Shown in pieces: positions 35,195 to 49,379 of a stretch of DNA of 64,000 bases. The position numbers were made by a program, and so were the translations under genes. Location: the NCBI GenBank assembly GCA_006969385.1, contig CP030884.1, forward strand, positions 5,140,249-5,204,248. The letters run 5' to 3'. Below the pieces are notes generated by a model. The model did not search any database. It saw nothing but the letters and a program-made list of their open reading frames with translations, and was not told the DNA's origin. The number at the start of each line of letters is the position of its first letter. Positions within the stretch are counted from its first letter, which is position 1. Source of the DNA: Planctomycetaceae bacterium (lineage in GTDB: Bacteria; Planctomycetota; Phycisphaerae; UBA1845; UTPLA1).

Positions 35195-36859
35195 TTAGTT
35201 ATGCCCCGCGATGCGCGCGATTTCTTCAATCGTCGTCACGCCTTGTCGCACCTTATCCACACCGTCGTCGATCAGGAATTTCATGCCGTCTTTCCGCGCC
35301 GCGCGCCGAATCACTTCCGTCGGTTCGCCGCGTACGATCAACTCCGAATACCGCTCGTTCAGCTCGAATAACTCGTACAAACCCAAGCGACCGACGTAAC
35401 CGGTTCCCACGCAGCGGCGGCAACCCTTGCCTTTTTGCGGCTTGAAATCCATCTCGTCCGGGTCGAGCCCTAATGCCTTTAGCATCGCCGCCGGCGGCGC
35501 ATCGTCGGCCTTACAATCCGGGCAAATGCGCCGACACAGTCGTTGCGCCAATACACCCAGTAACGACGACGAAATCAGATACTCGGCAACGCCCAAATCT
35601 TTGAAGCGCGCGATCGCGCTGACCGCATCATTCGTGTGCACCGTGCTCAGCAACAAGTGCCCCGTTAACGCCGCCTGCACGGCAATCTGCGCCGTTTCGC
35701 AGTCGCGAATTTCACCGACCATGATGACGTCGGGGTCTTGTCGCAACATCGAACGCAAACCACTGGCAAACGTGAGATTCGCTTCCGGATTCACCTGCAC
35801 CTGCCGAATGGAACTGGTGCGATACTCGACGGGGTCTTCGATGGCGATGATGTTCTTCTGCGGCGAGGTGATGCACTTCATCGCGGCATATAGCGTCGTC
35901 GATTTACCGGAGCCGGTCGGACCCGACACCAAAATCATGCCGTGGGCGTTGGACACGAGGCCCTTAAAGCGATCGAACACGCCGCGCGGCATGCCGAGTT
36001 CTTCCAGCGTGATGGCTTCCGATTCGTTGCGCAGAATTCGAATCACGACGACTTCGCCGTAAATCGACGGCAGAATCGCGACGCGCAGAATGTTTTCCTT
36101 GCCGTCGCAATCGTGAGAGATCGCACCGTCCTGCGGCGCTCGATTCTGCGAAATATCCAAGCGCGCTAACACCTTCAAGCGCGACACCAGCGCGCGGTGC
36201 AAACCAAACGGCGGCGCGGCAATTTCTCGCAACACGCCGTCGACACGAATGCGCACGCGCAACTCGCGATCGCCCGGTTCGATATGAATATCGGAAGCCT
36301 GCTGCCGAATCGCTTCGTCGATCAGATCGTTAACCAAGCGGATGACGGGTTGCGACTCATCGTCGATATCGCCATCAACGGACACTTCCATCAACTCGTC
36401 GGCAACCGACGTCGTTTGCAGATACTTGCTCGCGCCGTAAGCGCGTTCGATCAAGCCGAGAATATCGCGTCGGCTTGCCAGACAGATGTCGACTTCTTTG
36501 CGCGTAAGCCGTCGGGCCTGGTCCACGCCGGTCAGATCGTTCGGATCGGCCATTACCAGCGTGATTTGGTCGTCGATATTAAACAGCGGGAACATCACGT
36601 GTCGACGAGCCACATCTTCCGGCAGCAACTCCGAGTTTTGCACCTTTGGAATGAAATCGCTCAATTGGCAATAGGCAAAGCCCGAGCGCATTGCCGACAG
36701 CGCGTCGACTTGCCCCTCGCTCAGCACATTTTTTTTGACGAGAATCTTATCGAGTGGACAGCCTTTTTCCGCCGCTTCTTGTTCGAACGTCGCCATCCGC
36801 TGGGCGTCGATCAGTCCGGTCGAAACAACTTGTTCGCGCAATCCGAGGGCCGGTCCCAT
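35195..36859 (-). CDS. pilB: Pilus assembly ATPase PilB/GspE
   Basis: The 554-residue ATPase has an N-terminal N1/MshEN domain (1-130, with AYCQLSDFIPK), an N2 region, and the RecA-like core. Walker A is GPTGSGKS at 313-320, and Asp boxes and IMVGEIRDCETAQIAVQAALTGHLLLSTVHTNDA follow with Walker B and the His box. The zinc finger is made of RICPDCKADD and KGCRRCVGTGYVGRLGLYELFEL. It powers pilus extension at the inner membrane. It starts exactly after the PilZ gene stop (TAA-ATG), with GGAGGC upstream. No retraction ATPase pilT is in the window. Confidence 0.95.
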   Translation of the reverse strand: MGPALGLREQVVSTGLIDAQRMATFEQEAAEKGCPLDKILVKKNVLSEGQVDALSAMRSGFAYCQLSDFIPKVQNSELLPEDVARRHVMFPLFNIDDQITLVMADPNDLTGVDQARRLTRKEVDICLASRRDILGLIERAYGASKYLQTTSVADELMEVSVDGDIDDESQPVIRLVNDLIDEAIRQQASDIHIEPGDRELRVRIRVDGVLREIAAPPFGLHRALVSRLKVLARLDISQNRAPQDGAISHDCDGKENILRVAILPSIYGEVVVIRILRNESEAITLEELGMPRGVFDRFKGLVSNAHGMILVSGPTGSGKSTTLYAAMKCITSPQKNIIAIEDPVEYRTSSIRQVQVNPEANLTFASGLRSMLRQDPDVIMVGEIRDCETAQIAVQAALTGHLLLSTVHTNDAVSAIARFKDLGVAEYLISSSLLGVLAQRLCRRICPDCKADDAPPAAMLKALGLDPDEMDFKPQKGKGCRRCVGTGYVGRLGLYELFELNERYSELIVRGEPTEVIRRAARKDGMKFLIDDGVDKVRQGVTTIEEIARIAGHN

Positions 36860-37267
36860 TTATTCCGCCTCCCCGTCTTGCTTGGCCGCTTGCGACGCCA
36901 TGTGAATCAGGCGTTGTTCGTCGATGCCTTTGGAGTCAACAAATTGCAAACCCACGTGATACGTCGGCTTGTAATCAAACAACTCGCAGCGCCGCACGAT
37001 GGCATTTACGCGCAGCGTATCCGCCGCCGTGCTTTGACCGTGCGTCTTAACGTGCAGCACCAGCTTCAAGCGTTTGGGCATAAAGACCGCCGACTGCAAG
37101 CCGACACCGCCGGCGCTAACATCCACGACCGGCAATTCGGCCAAGGCGTCCGGTAAACACACGCGGAATTGATCCGAATGATCGGGATGTGGATCGACCC
37201 GCGCTTCGAGTTCAGTATCTTTGCGCACGAACTGGCGCGCCATCGACATGTCGGGTGAAGGTGGCAT
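36860..37267 (-). CDS. PilZ domain protein
   Basis: The 135-residue protein has a PilZ beta-barrel: RVDPHPD near residue 28 stands where the usual R-x-x-x-R c-di-GMP motif lies, DVSAGGVGLQS matches the D/N-x-S-x-x-G motif, and YHVGLQFVD ends it. The first motif is imperfect (ARQFVRKDTELEARV), so c-di-GMP binding is likely but not certain. Starts at 37267 or the two ATG codons just after it are possible; the longer frame opens only at a TTG and is rich in low-complexity residues. As first gene of the pilus operon it probably ties pilus assembly to c-di-GMP. Confidence 0.8.
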   Translation of the reverse strand: MPPSPDMSMARQFVRKDTELEARVDPHPDHSDQFRVCLPDALAELPVVDVSAGGVGLQSAVFMPKRLKLVLHVKTHGQSTAADTLRVNAIVRRCELFDYKPTYHVGLQFVDSKGIDEQRLIHMASQAAKQDGEAE

Positions 37268-37381
37268 AGCGCAACGCTTATCGGCCAGATGCGCGCGAGC
37301 GTTAACAAGAGAGCGTCGCTTCGACGCCCCACCATTGGCCGATAAATCGCCAGCCCCGTGATCGGCAAATTCTGCCGGCGC

Positions 37382-37412
37382 AAAGAAAGAGGGACGCCCG
37401 CAGGCGCCCCTC
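37382..37412 (-). terminator. Rho-independent terminator of the giant protein gene
   Basis: On the minus strand GAGGGGCGCC (37412-37403) pairs with GGCGTCCCTC (37398-37389) around a TGCG loop, with a single G-T pair, and TTTCTTT follows. It lies about 57 bases after the stop of the giant gene and upstream of the PilZ gene, so the pilus operon likely has its own promoter in 37268-37380. Confidence 0.85.
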
Positions 37413-37468
37413 AAAACAGGACCTCTCTCCGCATGTTTGCGGAAGTAATTGAACTCGACTAGTCGGCG

Positions 37469-43189
<5,721 letters not shown>

Positions 43190-43723
43190 GTCGATGCTCC
43201 TCTTTGCCCCGAAATCAGATTTGCGGTGCGGGGCCGGTACAAAAAAATGTCTTGCGAGTGCCAGTTGCGAGCGCACCGATAGCGGCCAGGATTCTGCCCC
43301 CCTTATCGTTACGTCGTTGATTTGCCGTCACACGCCTTCTGAGTAAGAAGACGTATCGCGACACGATGCGGCCACTGGGGCCGCAGTTAAGGTCTGGCGA
43401 TGCTTGCCGGTCGGCTCTCCGGCACGACTGCACGGCGCGAAGATGTGGGAATACACGAGGCGCAATCGCGGTGGGTACAGAAATACGAAGAACACACTCA
43501 AACCGCATTTCCGGACCCACCGACTCGACATTTTACTCGCGGTGGCGGACTCGTTGCAAGATTTGCGGTCGTTGCTCGAATAATTAACTCCGTCGGTTCA
43601 CTCTCGCTAACTTGTTATGGTGCTTGCGGTTAACTTCAAGTCCACCCGCATCAACACATTGTCGAAACGAGCGTTCAGCCCACGAAACTAGGATTCGCGC
43701 TGCCGGTTCGCTATCCTGCCCGC
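43190..43723. other. Divergent intergenic region of the two large exported-protein genes
   Basis: These 534 bases separate the giant protein (minus) from the DUF5060-type protein (plus). Short open frames here have no domain or export signal and are rejected. Both promoters must be in this stretch, but no -35/-10 pair is convincing. I see no tRNA or obvious structured RNA. Confidence 0.4.
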
Positions 43724-45841
43724 ATGCTTTTTCGAACTGCAAAGATCATCGCGCTGCTGGCGTATGCAACGCCGGGATTGGCATTGGGTGCCGAAATCTC
43801 CGGCGAACTGCGCCGTTGGCATCGCGTTAGCCTCACGTTCGACGGCCCCATGACAGACGAGCAAGCGGCGGTTAATCCATTCGTGGAATTCCGGCTCGTC
43901 GTTACGTTGACCCAAGGTAACCAAAGCTTCACCGTTCCGGGCTTTTACGCCACCGATGGCGACGCTGCCCAAACATCTTCCGATACCGGCAACAAATGGC
44001 GGGCGCATTTCTCACCGCCCACGACCGGCTTATGGACGTACCAAGCATCGTTTCGCCAAGGCACCGACATTGCCTTGAGTGACGATCCGTTGGCCGGCGT
44101 TCCCGTCGCATTCGATGGTGAGACAGGCAGTTTCTTTGTTGGACCGTCGAACAAGACCGGGCGCGATTTTCGAGCGCATGGCAAACTGCAATACGTTAAC
44201 GAACGCTATCTGCAATTCGCGGGCAGCGGCCAATACTTCCTAAAGGGCGGGGCCGACAGCCCGGAGAACTACCTCGCGTTTGCCGATTTCGATCAGACCA
44301 CGCCGTCGCATCTTTACGGCCCGCACGTGCAGGACTGGAACGTCGGCGACCCGACGTGGGGCAATGACCTCGGCAAAGGCATCATCGGTTCGATCAATTA
44401 TCTCGCCGGCGTTGAAATGAATTCGATTTACTTTCTGACCATGAACGTTAACGGTGATGGCGATGACGTATGGCCCTGGACGTCTGCCAGCGAGCGCTTT
44501 CGCTTCGATTGCAGCAAGCTCGATCAGTGGGAGATTGTCTTCGATCACATGGACCGCAACGGCATCATGCTGCATATCGTCACGCAGGAAACCGAGAACG
44601 ATCAGTTGCTCGACGGCGGTGAATTGGGCATCGAACGCAAGCTGTACTATCGCGAACTGATCGCGCGCTTTGCACATCACAACGCCGTCACGTGGAATCT
44701 CGGCGAGGAAAACAGCAATACCGAGGCGCAGCGCATTGCGTTCGCCGAGTACTTCGATCAGCACGATCCGTATCATCATCCGCTGGTCGTACATACGTTC
44801 GTTAACCAAAAAGAGACGGTTTACGCCCCGCTGCTGGGCAATGCATCCTTCGAAGGCCCGTCGCTGCAGCGTGCGAACAACGGAACCGTGATCGAATGGA
44901 TCGATCGCTCCGCCGACGCCGGTCGCCCTTGGGTCGTCTGCTACGACGAACAATCCCCGGCGACGGCGGGCGTCGTGCCGGACGATGTCGATCCCGATCA
45001 TGATGACATTCGCGTGGACGTTCTATGGGGCACGCTGATCGCGGGCGGTGGCGGCGTTGAATATTACTTTGGTTATAACTATCCCAACGACGATCTCACC
45101 TGCGAAGATTGGCGCAGCCGCGCCAATATGTGGACGCAAACCGATCACGCGCTCGATTTCTTCCGCACCTATCTGCCTTACTGGAACATGTCGCACGCCA
45201 ACGCGCTTACGGCACCGGGCGGTACGCGCTGCTTGGCCGATCCGGGCAACACTTATGCCGTGGCGCTTAACGACGGCAGCCGCAACGTTGACGTCGACCT
45301 CGGCACCGAGCCGGACCGCTTTCGCGTGCGCTGGTTCGACCCGCGCAGCGGCGGTCCATTGCAATGGGGCGAACGTCGACTGATCGACGGCCCCGGTTTC
45401 GAGCGCATCGGGCTAGCACCCAACGCCGATGAGCGCGACTGGATCGCGCTCGTCGAACGGTGCGGCCCAAATTGCCTCGGCGATGCGAATGGTGATACGG
45501 TGGTGGACGGCCGCGATCTTGCGCCGTTCATTGGTTGTTTGTTCGAAAGCGGAAGCAACGAGTCGTGCGTATTTGCCGACTTCAATGGCGACGAAATCAT
45601 CGATAACGCCGACCTGGACCCGTTTATCGACGCGCTGCTCACCATCGAATTACCGCAAACGATCCTGTCGACTGACTTCAATGACGACGGCGCGACCGAC
45701 AGTCGCGATGTACCGTTTCTGATGTCATGTTTGCAGGAGATGGAAGCGATCGGGGAATGCGGTCAGGCCGATTTGAATGCTGATGATGTCGTGAATTTCG
45801 GGGATGTTCAGATTTTTATTGACAGATTGCTCGCCGAATAG
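43724..45841 (+). CDS. DUF5060/TIM-barrel glycoside hydrolase-like protein with dockerin repeats
   Basis: The 705-residue product has a signal peptide (to about LGA at 23), then an N-terminal DUF5060-type beta domain (24-120, RWHRVSLTFDGPM..VEFRLVVTL...GFYATDG). A TIM-barrel-like region at about 150-480 includes FLKGGADSPENYLAFADFD, WEIVFDHMDRNGIMLHIVTQETENDQLLD and AVTWNLGEEN, with glutamates at about 327-328 as candidate acid/base. A beta domain follows. The last 120 residues (585-705) have four Asp-rich calcium loops (GDANGDTVVDGRDL, ADFNGDEIIDNADL, TDFNDDGATDSRDV, ADLNADDVVNFGDV), i.e. a dockerin pair. It is probably exported and acts on polysaccharide; the substrate is not known. Confidence 0.82.
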   Translation: MLFRTAKIIALLAYATPGLALGAEISGELRRWHRVSLTFDGPMTDEQAAVNPFVEFRLVVTLTQGNQSFTVPGFYATDGDAAQTSSDTGNKWRAHFSPPTTGLWTYQASFRQGTDIALSDDPLAGVPVAFDGETGSFFVGPSNKTGRDFRAHGKLQYVNERYLQFAGSGQYFLKGGADSPENYLAFADFDQTTPSHLYGPHVQDWNVGDPTWGNDLGKGIIGSINYLAGVEMNSIYFLTMNVNGDGDDVWPWTSASERFRFDCSKLDQWEIVFDHMDRNGIMLHIVTQETENDQLLDGGELGIERKLYYRELIARFAHHNAVTWNLGEENSNTEAQRIAFAEYFDQHDPYHHPLVVHTFVNQKETVYAPLLGNASFEGPSLQRANNGTVIEWIDRSADAGRPWVVCYDEQSPATAGVVPDDVDPDHDDIRVDVLWGTLIAGGGGVEYYFGYNYPNDDLTCEDWRSRANMWTQTDHALDFFRTYLPYWNMSHANALTAPGGTRCLADPGNTYAVALNDGSRNVDVDLGTEPDRFRVRWFDPRSGGPLQWGERRLIDGPGFERIGLAPNADERDWIALVERCGPNCLGDANGDTVVDGRDLAPFIGCLFESGSNESCVFADFNGDEIIDNADLDPFIDALLTIELPQTILSTDFNDDGATDSRDVPFLMSCLQEMEAIGECGQADLNADDVVNFGDVQIFIDRLLAE

Positions 45842-45877
45842 CTATATAATTGTCTAAAATCGAAGTGCGAAAAAAAT

Positions 45878-46010
45878 TTCTCGGCGGGCCGACCGTCGCC
45901 GACGCTCGCTACTGGTTCAATGCGATCGAACCCGCCGAGAAGAGGTTGGGGCTTGTGATGGCACAGGCTTTTCAACCCGTGCGTTTCGGCCGTTGGAAGG
46001 CCGTCTAAAT
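45878..46010 (+). repeat. Intergenic hairpin cluster
   Basis: An 11-base inverted repeat (TTCTCGGCGGG 45878-45888 with CCCGCCGAGAA 45931-45941) encloses a 42-base loop. About 20 bases on, GGCACAGGCTTTTCAACCCGTGC (45964-45986) is an imperfect hairpin. CGGCC...GGCCG (45990-46006) makes a third. The GGCACAGGCTTT...core is a dispersed motif I recall from planctomycete genomes. The cluster lies between convergent gene ends and may serve as a two-way terminator. Confidence 0.6.
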
Positions 46011-46016
46011 CCTCGC

Positions 46017-48776
46017 TTAGAGGTCTTCCAACTGGCCGTGCGCTGCACTCGTCTGCGTCACCACCAGTTGATGATTTACCGTTGAAATTCCAGCGACATT
46101 GCCGCCGGCCGAGCGCCACGATTCTGGCTCAATGGTCGCGCGGATCAATTCGATCAGGGATGACGTCGTTTCGTCGTGCTCGCGCTCATCAGCATCGACG
46201 GCGTCGTCGCGCATGATGCCGTCTTCACTGGCACCGCCTAAGCCGCTTCCTTCGAGATAGCGACCACCGGCCAATCCACCGGCCCCCGCTTTCGATTGGC
46301 CGACCTGCGTCCAATCGATTTGTGGGCCGTGAAAGTTGGGAACCGTCGTGATGACATCACCGATGTCGTACACCTTGACGACAGCCGCGCGGCTCAATGC
46401 ATCAACGGTGGAAATCTCAAGCACGCTGCGGTCGATGCGATACCCAAGTTCCACACCATCACCGGCTTGTTGCAGCACGAGCGACAACACGCGTTGGTAC
46501 GGTACGTCGGCAAGTTGAAGCGAGACGGGTGCATCGGGAGCGACGCCGACCAATTCGAGTTCGTGCCAATCCACCACCAAGTTGATGTCCAGCGCGATGC
46601 GCAACTGATTCAATGCCGATTCAAACGTCTCGCCATCGAATCGAACGCTTGACGCATTCGAAACCAAGCGATCTCTGATGCTGCGATTCGATCTGCTCGT
46701 AAGCTCTACGTCGCTCCCATCGCTCGATACCACGTCAAACGAATCATCCGCTTGTTGCCGTTGGCGTGCTGCCCGCTGCTCGTACACCGCCGTCAACGCG
46801 GCGCGCAGATCATGGGCTTCCTGAAAATCGGGTAGCAACCGCGTCACGCGCTCCAGCACCACCAGCGCTTCCTCGACCTGACCGAGCCGACTCAACTCGA
46901 CCGCATGATTCAACAATCTGCGACCGTGAGCGCGGAGTTCTTGATGTCGCTGCGCTGCATCGGCACGATCCTGCTTGTCAATACGAACCTGAATATCCAT
47001 GAGAATCGTTTCGGATCGATGCGTTGCTTCATCCGTCACGAACTGAATCAAATCGGCGGCGCGGCGCTGAGCCTGTTCGTAAACCGTGACCGTCGGGGCG
47101 AACTGCCGCGCGGCGCGAATGGATTCAACCGCCGCCCGCGCATCCCGCTCGGCGGCGACGAATAGGCCATCCAGCACGGCGTGCCGCACGACCGTCTCCA
47201 CATCTTCGAAGCCGGCCACGATTTGTTGCCACCGTAAGACGCGTTCTTCGTCCACGGCTTCGGTTTGCATTGGCTGCATTGCATATTGGTCGGTCGAACG
47301 CTCGGAAGCGATCCAGGCGCTTTGCGCGCGGATGGTCGTGTCGGCGGGACGCGATTGGCGGTCGGTGACTTGGGCGTCACTACTTGCACGTTCGCTCGAA
47401 TGGGCGCGTTGTTGCCAATTGCGAATACGCTGCGACAAATCGAGCGTGTCGTTCGGCTCATATTCTTGTGAATCGGCTTCACCGCGCCCGCCGATGCGGC
47501 TTGTACCGACGTTTCGAATGCTGGATTGCGCTTGCTTGGGCGACTGATTAAACCACGGCTCAATGATCGACAGGAAGCCAACGACACCGCTCAGACCAAT
47601 GATCATCGGAATCGTCATCACGGCGCGGCGGCGTTTCGAGGCCCGCAAGATCGACACCACACGATTTTCCAGCCGAGGTCGCGCCGCCATGTTGACCGAG
47701 AGGGCCATGCCCCAGCGCGGTTCGGCCATGCGGGCCGCCATTTTCACCAACGTTTCGGCGTACGCCGTCGGCCGAGCGCCGCAGCGCACGACATCGTCAT
47801 CGCAGGCAAGCTCGCGCTGATCTTCTAACCATCGCGCCGCCAACCAAACCAAAGGGTTGTACCAATGCAGCACACATGCAACGCGCGCCATCAGTAGATA
47901 CGCCCAATCGCCGCGACGCACATGCATGAATTCGTGCAGCAAGACGATGCGCATTTGATGGCGCGACCATCCACGCCATGCCGTGGGCAACAATACAACC
48001 GGCTGTCGCCAACCGTACGTCATCGGTGACGACACCCCGTCGGATTCGAGCAAGCGAACCGAACAACGTACGCCGATGCGTGCGCGCAACCAATCGGCGT
48101 CATAGCCGAGTTCTTCGGTGGATAGCTCGCGACCGGCAGCCGTCCACTGTCGCAGCCGCAGCAGTGCCAAACTCAACCAGACAAACCCCGCGGCGGCACC
48201 AGCCATCCACAGGAGAAAAATTGCAGGCCCGAGAGTGTTAACAGTTTTAATTGATGTCGATGCGCCGGAGATTTTGCTATTCGCCGGAACCGGCGTTGAA
48301 TGTTCGGGCGCATTCGCAATCGACGTTGCGATCGCTTGCCTATTGCCGTCGGTATCCGTCTGCACGAGTTGCATCGACGTCGTGGTTTGGTCGTTAGCTG
48401 TGCAAACCGTGTCCTCTTGCGAGATCGCCTCGACGATTATCGCCGACGGGATCAATTCATCATCGTTACATGCCCATTGCTGCGGTGGATAATCTTGCTG
48501 TGAAGATGCTGTTTGATTTAACGCGATCGGCAATGGCAACAGTGGCACGTTAAAGCGCGGCATCACTATTGCTAAGGCAGGCAGCATCAGCGCACCGACC
48601 AATGCCGCGCTGACAGCCGAAAATCCGAGACCAGGGCTACGGCCGCGCGTGCTGCGCAACACGAGCGCCGCAACCAATAGCAACAGCGTGGCCTTCAGCG
48701 ACACATCCAACAACCACATCAACGCGTGATCGCCCCAAGCGGTCCCCCCCAACATGTCGGAGAAGGCTAACAGCAT
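46017..48776 (-). CDS. BlaR1-like M56 membrane protease fused to an STN domain
   Basis: The 919-residue protein has four membrane segments (about 28-42, 52-72, 184-206, 388-405) around an M56 metalloprotease domain. HEFMH at 281-285 is the zinc motif, and Glu322 in EDQRELACDD is the third ligand. In BlaR1/MecR1 this protease is switched on by an extracellular sensor domain. Here the C-terminal 500 residues are not a penicillin-binding domain: a helical/TPR-like region (about 500-690) is followed by an STN-like domain (about 695-795, FDGETFESALNQLRIALDINLVVDWHEL..). An end typical of planctomycete versions follows (IRATIEPESWRSAGG, VNHQLVVTQTSAAHGQLEDL). Start is TAATG-coupled to the BlaI-like repressor, with GGGAGG upstream. 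The signal sensed is unknown. Confidence 0.88.
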   Translation of the reverse strand: MLLAFSDMLGGTAWGDHALMWLLDVSLKATLLLLVAALVLRSTRGRSPGLGFSAVSAALVGALMLPALAIVMPRFNVPLLPLPIALNQTASSQQDYPPQQWACNDDELIPSAIIVEAISQEDTVCTANDQTTTSMQLVQTDTDGNRQAIATSIANAPEHSTPVPANSKISGASTSIKTVNTLGPAIFLLWMAGAAAGFVWLSLALLRLRQWTAAGRELSTEELGYDADWLRARIGVRCSVRLLESDGVSSPMTYGWRQPVVLLPTAWRGWSRHQMRIVLLHEFMHVRRGDWAYLLMARVACVLHWYNPLVWLAARWLEDQRELACDDDVVRCGARPTAYAETLVKMAARMAEPRWGMALSVNMAARPRLENRVVSILRASKRRRAVMTIPMIIGLSGVVGFLSIIEPWFNQSPKQAQSSIRNVGTSRIGGRGEADSQEYEPNDTLDLSQRIRNWQQRAHSSERASSDAQVTDRQSRPADTTIRAQSAWIASERSTDQYAMQPMQTEAVDEERVLRWQQIVAGFEDVETVVRHAVLDGLFVAAERDARAAVESIRAARQFAPTVTVYEQAQRRAADLIQFVTDEATHRSETILMDIQVRIDKQDRADAAQRHQELRAHGRRLLNHAVELSRLGQVEEALVVLERVTRLLPDFQEAHDLRAALTAVYEQRAARQRQQADDSFDVVSSDGSDVELTSRSNRSIRDRLVSNASSVRFDGETFESALNQLRIALDINLVVDWHELELVGVAPDAPVSLQLADVPYQRVLSLVLQQAGDGVELGYRIDRSVLEISTVDALSRAAVVKVYDIGDVITTVPNFHGPQIDWTQVGQSKAGAGGLAGGRYLEGSGLGGASEDGIMRDDAVDADEREHDETTSSLIELIRATIEPESWRSAGGNVAGISTVNHQLVVTQTSAAHGQLEDL

Positions 48777-49168
48777 TAGCGTTCCTCCCGTTTGGCTTGT
48801 TCGATCATAGCCGAGAGGCGGTCGAGTTCTTCACGACTGAGCTGGGCTTCATCGGCATCGAGTAACGCCGCCACGGCGCGTTGCGCCGAGCCGTCAAAGA
48901 ACGTATCGATCAGATGGCGTACGGCCGACTTACGCGCCGAAGCGCGCGAGACGGTCGGCAAATACACATACCGCGGCCCGTCCTGCTCGTGGCGCAAATG
49001 GCCCTTGTCTTCGAGAATCCGCAGCGTGGCCCGCACCGCCGAATAGCTGGGCGGCTGTTGCATCTTGTCGCGCACTTCGGCAGCCGTGGCGCGGCCCGAC
49101 TGATAGATGATGTCCATCATCTCGGTTTCGCGGCGACTTAGTTTCGGTTTGTGCGGCTGGGCAGGCAT
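48776..49168 (-). CDS. BlaI/MecI-family transcriptional repressor
   Basis: The 130-residue protein has the winged-helix DNA-binding domain of the family (LSRRETEMMDIIYQSGRATAAEVRDKMQ, PSYSAVRATLRILEDKGHLRHEQDGPRYVYLP) and a C-terminal dimerisation helix region (LIDTFFDGSAQRAVAALLD). In the canonical system the partner M56 protease causes this repressor to be cut or released. Here the partner is the fused M56-STN protein whose start overlaps this gene's stop (TAATG). Two inverted repeats in front of the gene are its likely operators. No target gene other than the operon itself can be named. Confidence 0.92.
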   Translation of the reverse strand: MPAQPHKPKLSRRETEMMDIIYQSGRATAAEVRDKMQQPPSYSAVRATLRILEDKGHLRHEQDGPRYVYLPTVSRASARKSAVRHLIDTFFDGSAQRAVAALLDADEAQLSREELDRLSAMIEQAKREER

Positions 49169-49253
49169 GGATTATCGATCCGGGCAGGGGTAAACATCGA
49201 TCGCACGACCGTTGGGCCAGCGACGCGTTCACCGATCAGATGGTCTCTTGCAG

Positions 49254-49273
49254 AGTGCTACTTTTTCAGCACT
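49254..49273 (-). promoter_or_regulatory. BlaI-type operator, site 1
   Basis: AGTGCT (49254-49259) and AGCACT (49268-49273) form an inverted repeat with an 8-base A/T-rich centre. It lies just downstream of the predicted -10 box and shares its half-site with site 2. Confidence 0.65.
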
Positions 49274-49291
49274 ATGCTAAAAAGTTAGCAC
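49274..49291 (-). promoter_or_regulatory. BlaI-type operator, site 2
   Basis: TGCTAA (49275-49280) and TTAGCA (49285-49290) form a perfect inverted repeat over four bases. It covers the predicted -10 box, so a bound repressor would block the promoter. Confidence 0.7.
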
Positions 49292-49310
49292 TTCGGCCGT
49301 CGCAGGTCAA
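49282..49310 (-). promoter_or_regulatory. Predicted sigma-70 promoter of the BlaI/M56-STN operon
   Basis: On the minus strand TTGACC (49310-49305) and TAACTT (49287-49282) are separated by 17 bases. The match to the -35 is five of six, and to the -10 three of six. The operon start lies about 110 bases downstream. Confidence 0.6.
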
Positions 49311-49379
49311 GCAAAAAAACACGATTGTCAGAATTTTATTTTTGGAGGGGAAACTCGGGGTTTTCAAGTGGCGTTGCCG

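Noticed and set aside
43366..43633. Short plus-strand frames between the two large exported genes
   Set aside because: No ribosome site, domain or export signal; the region is better read as promoter space.
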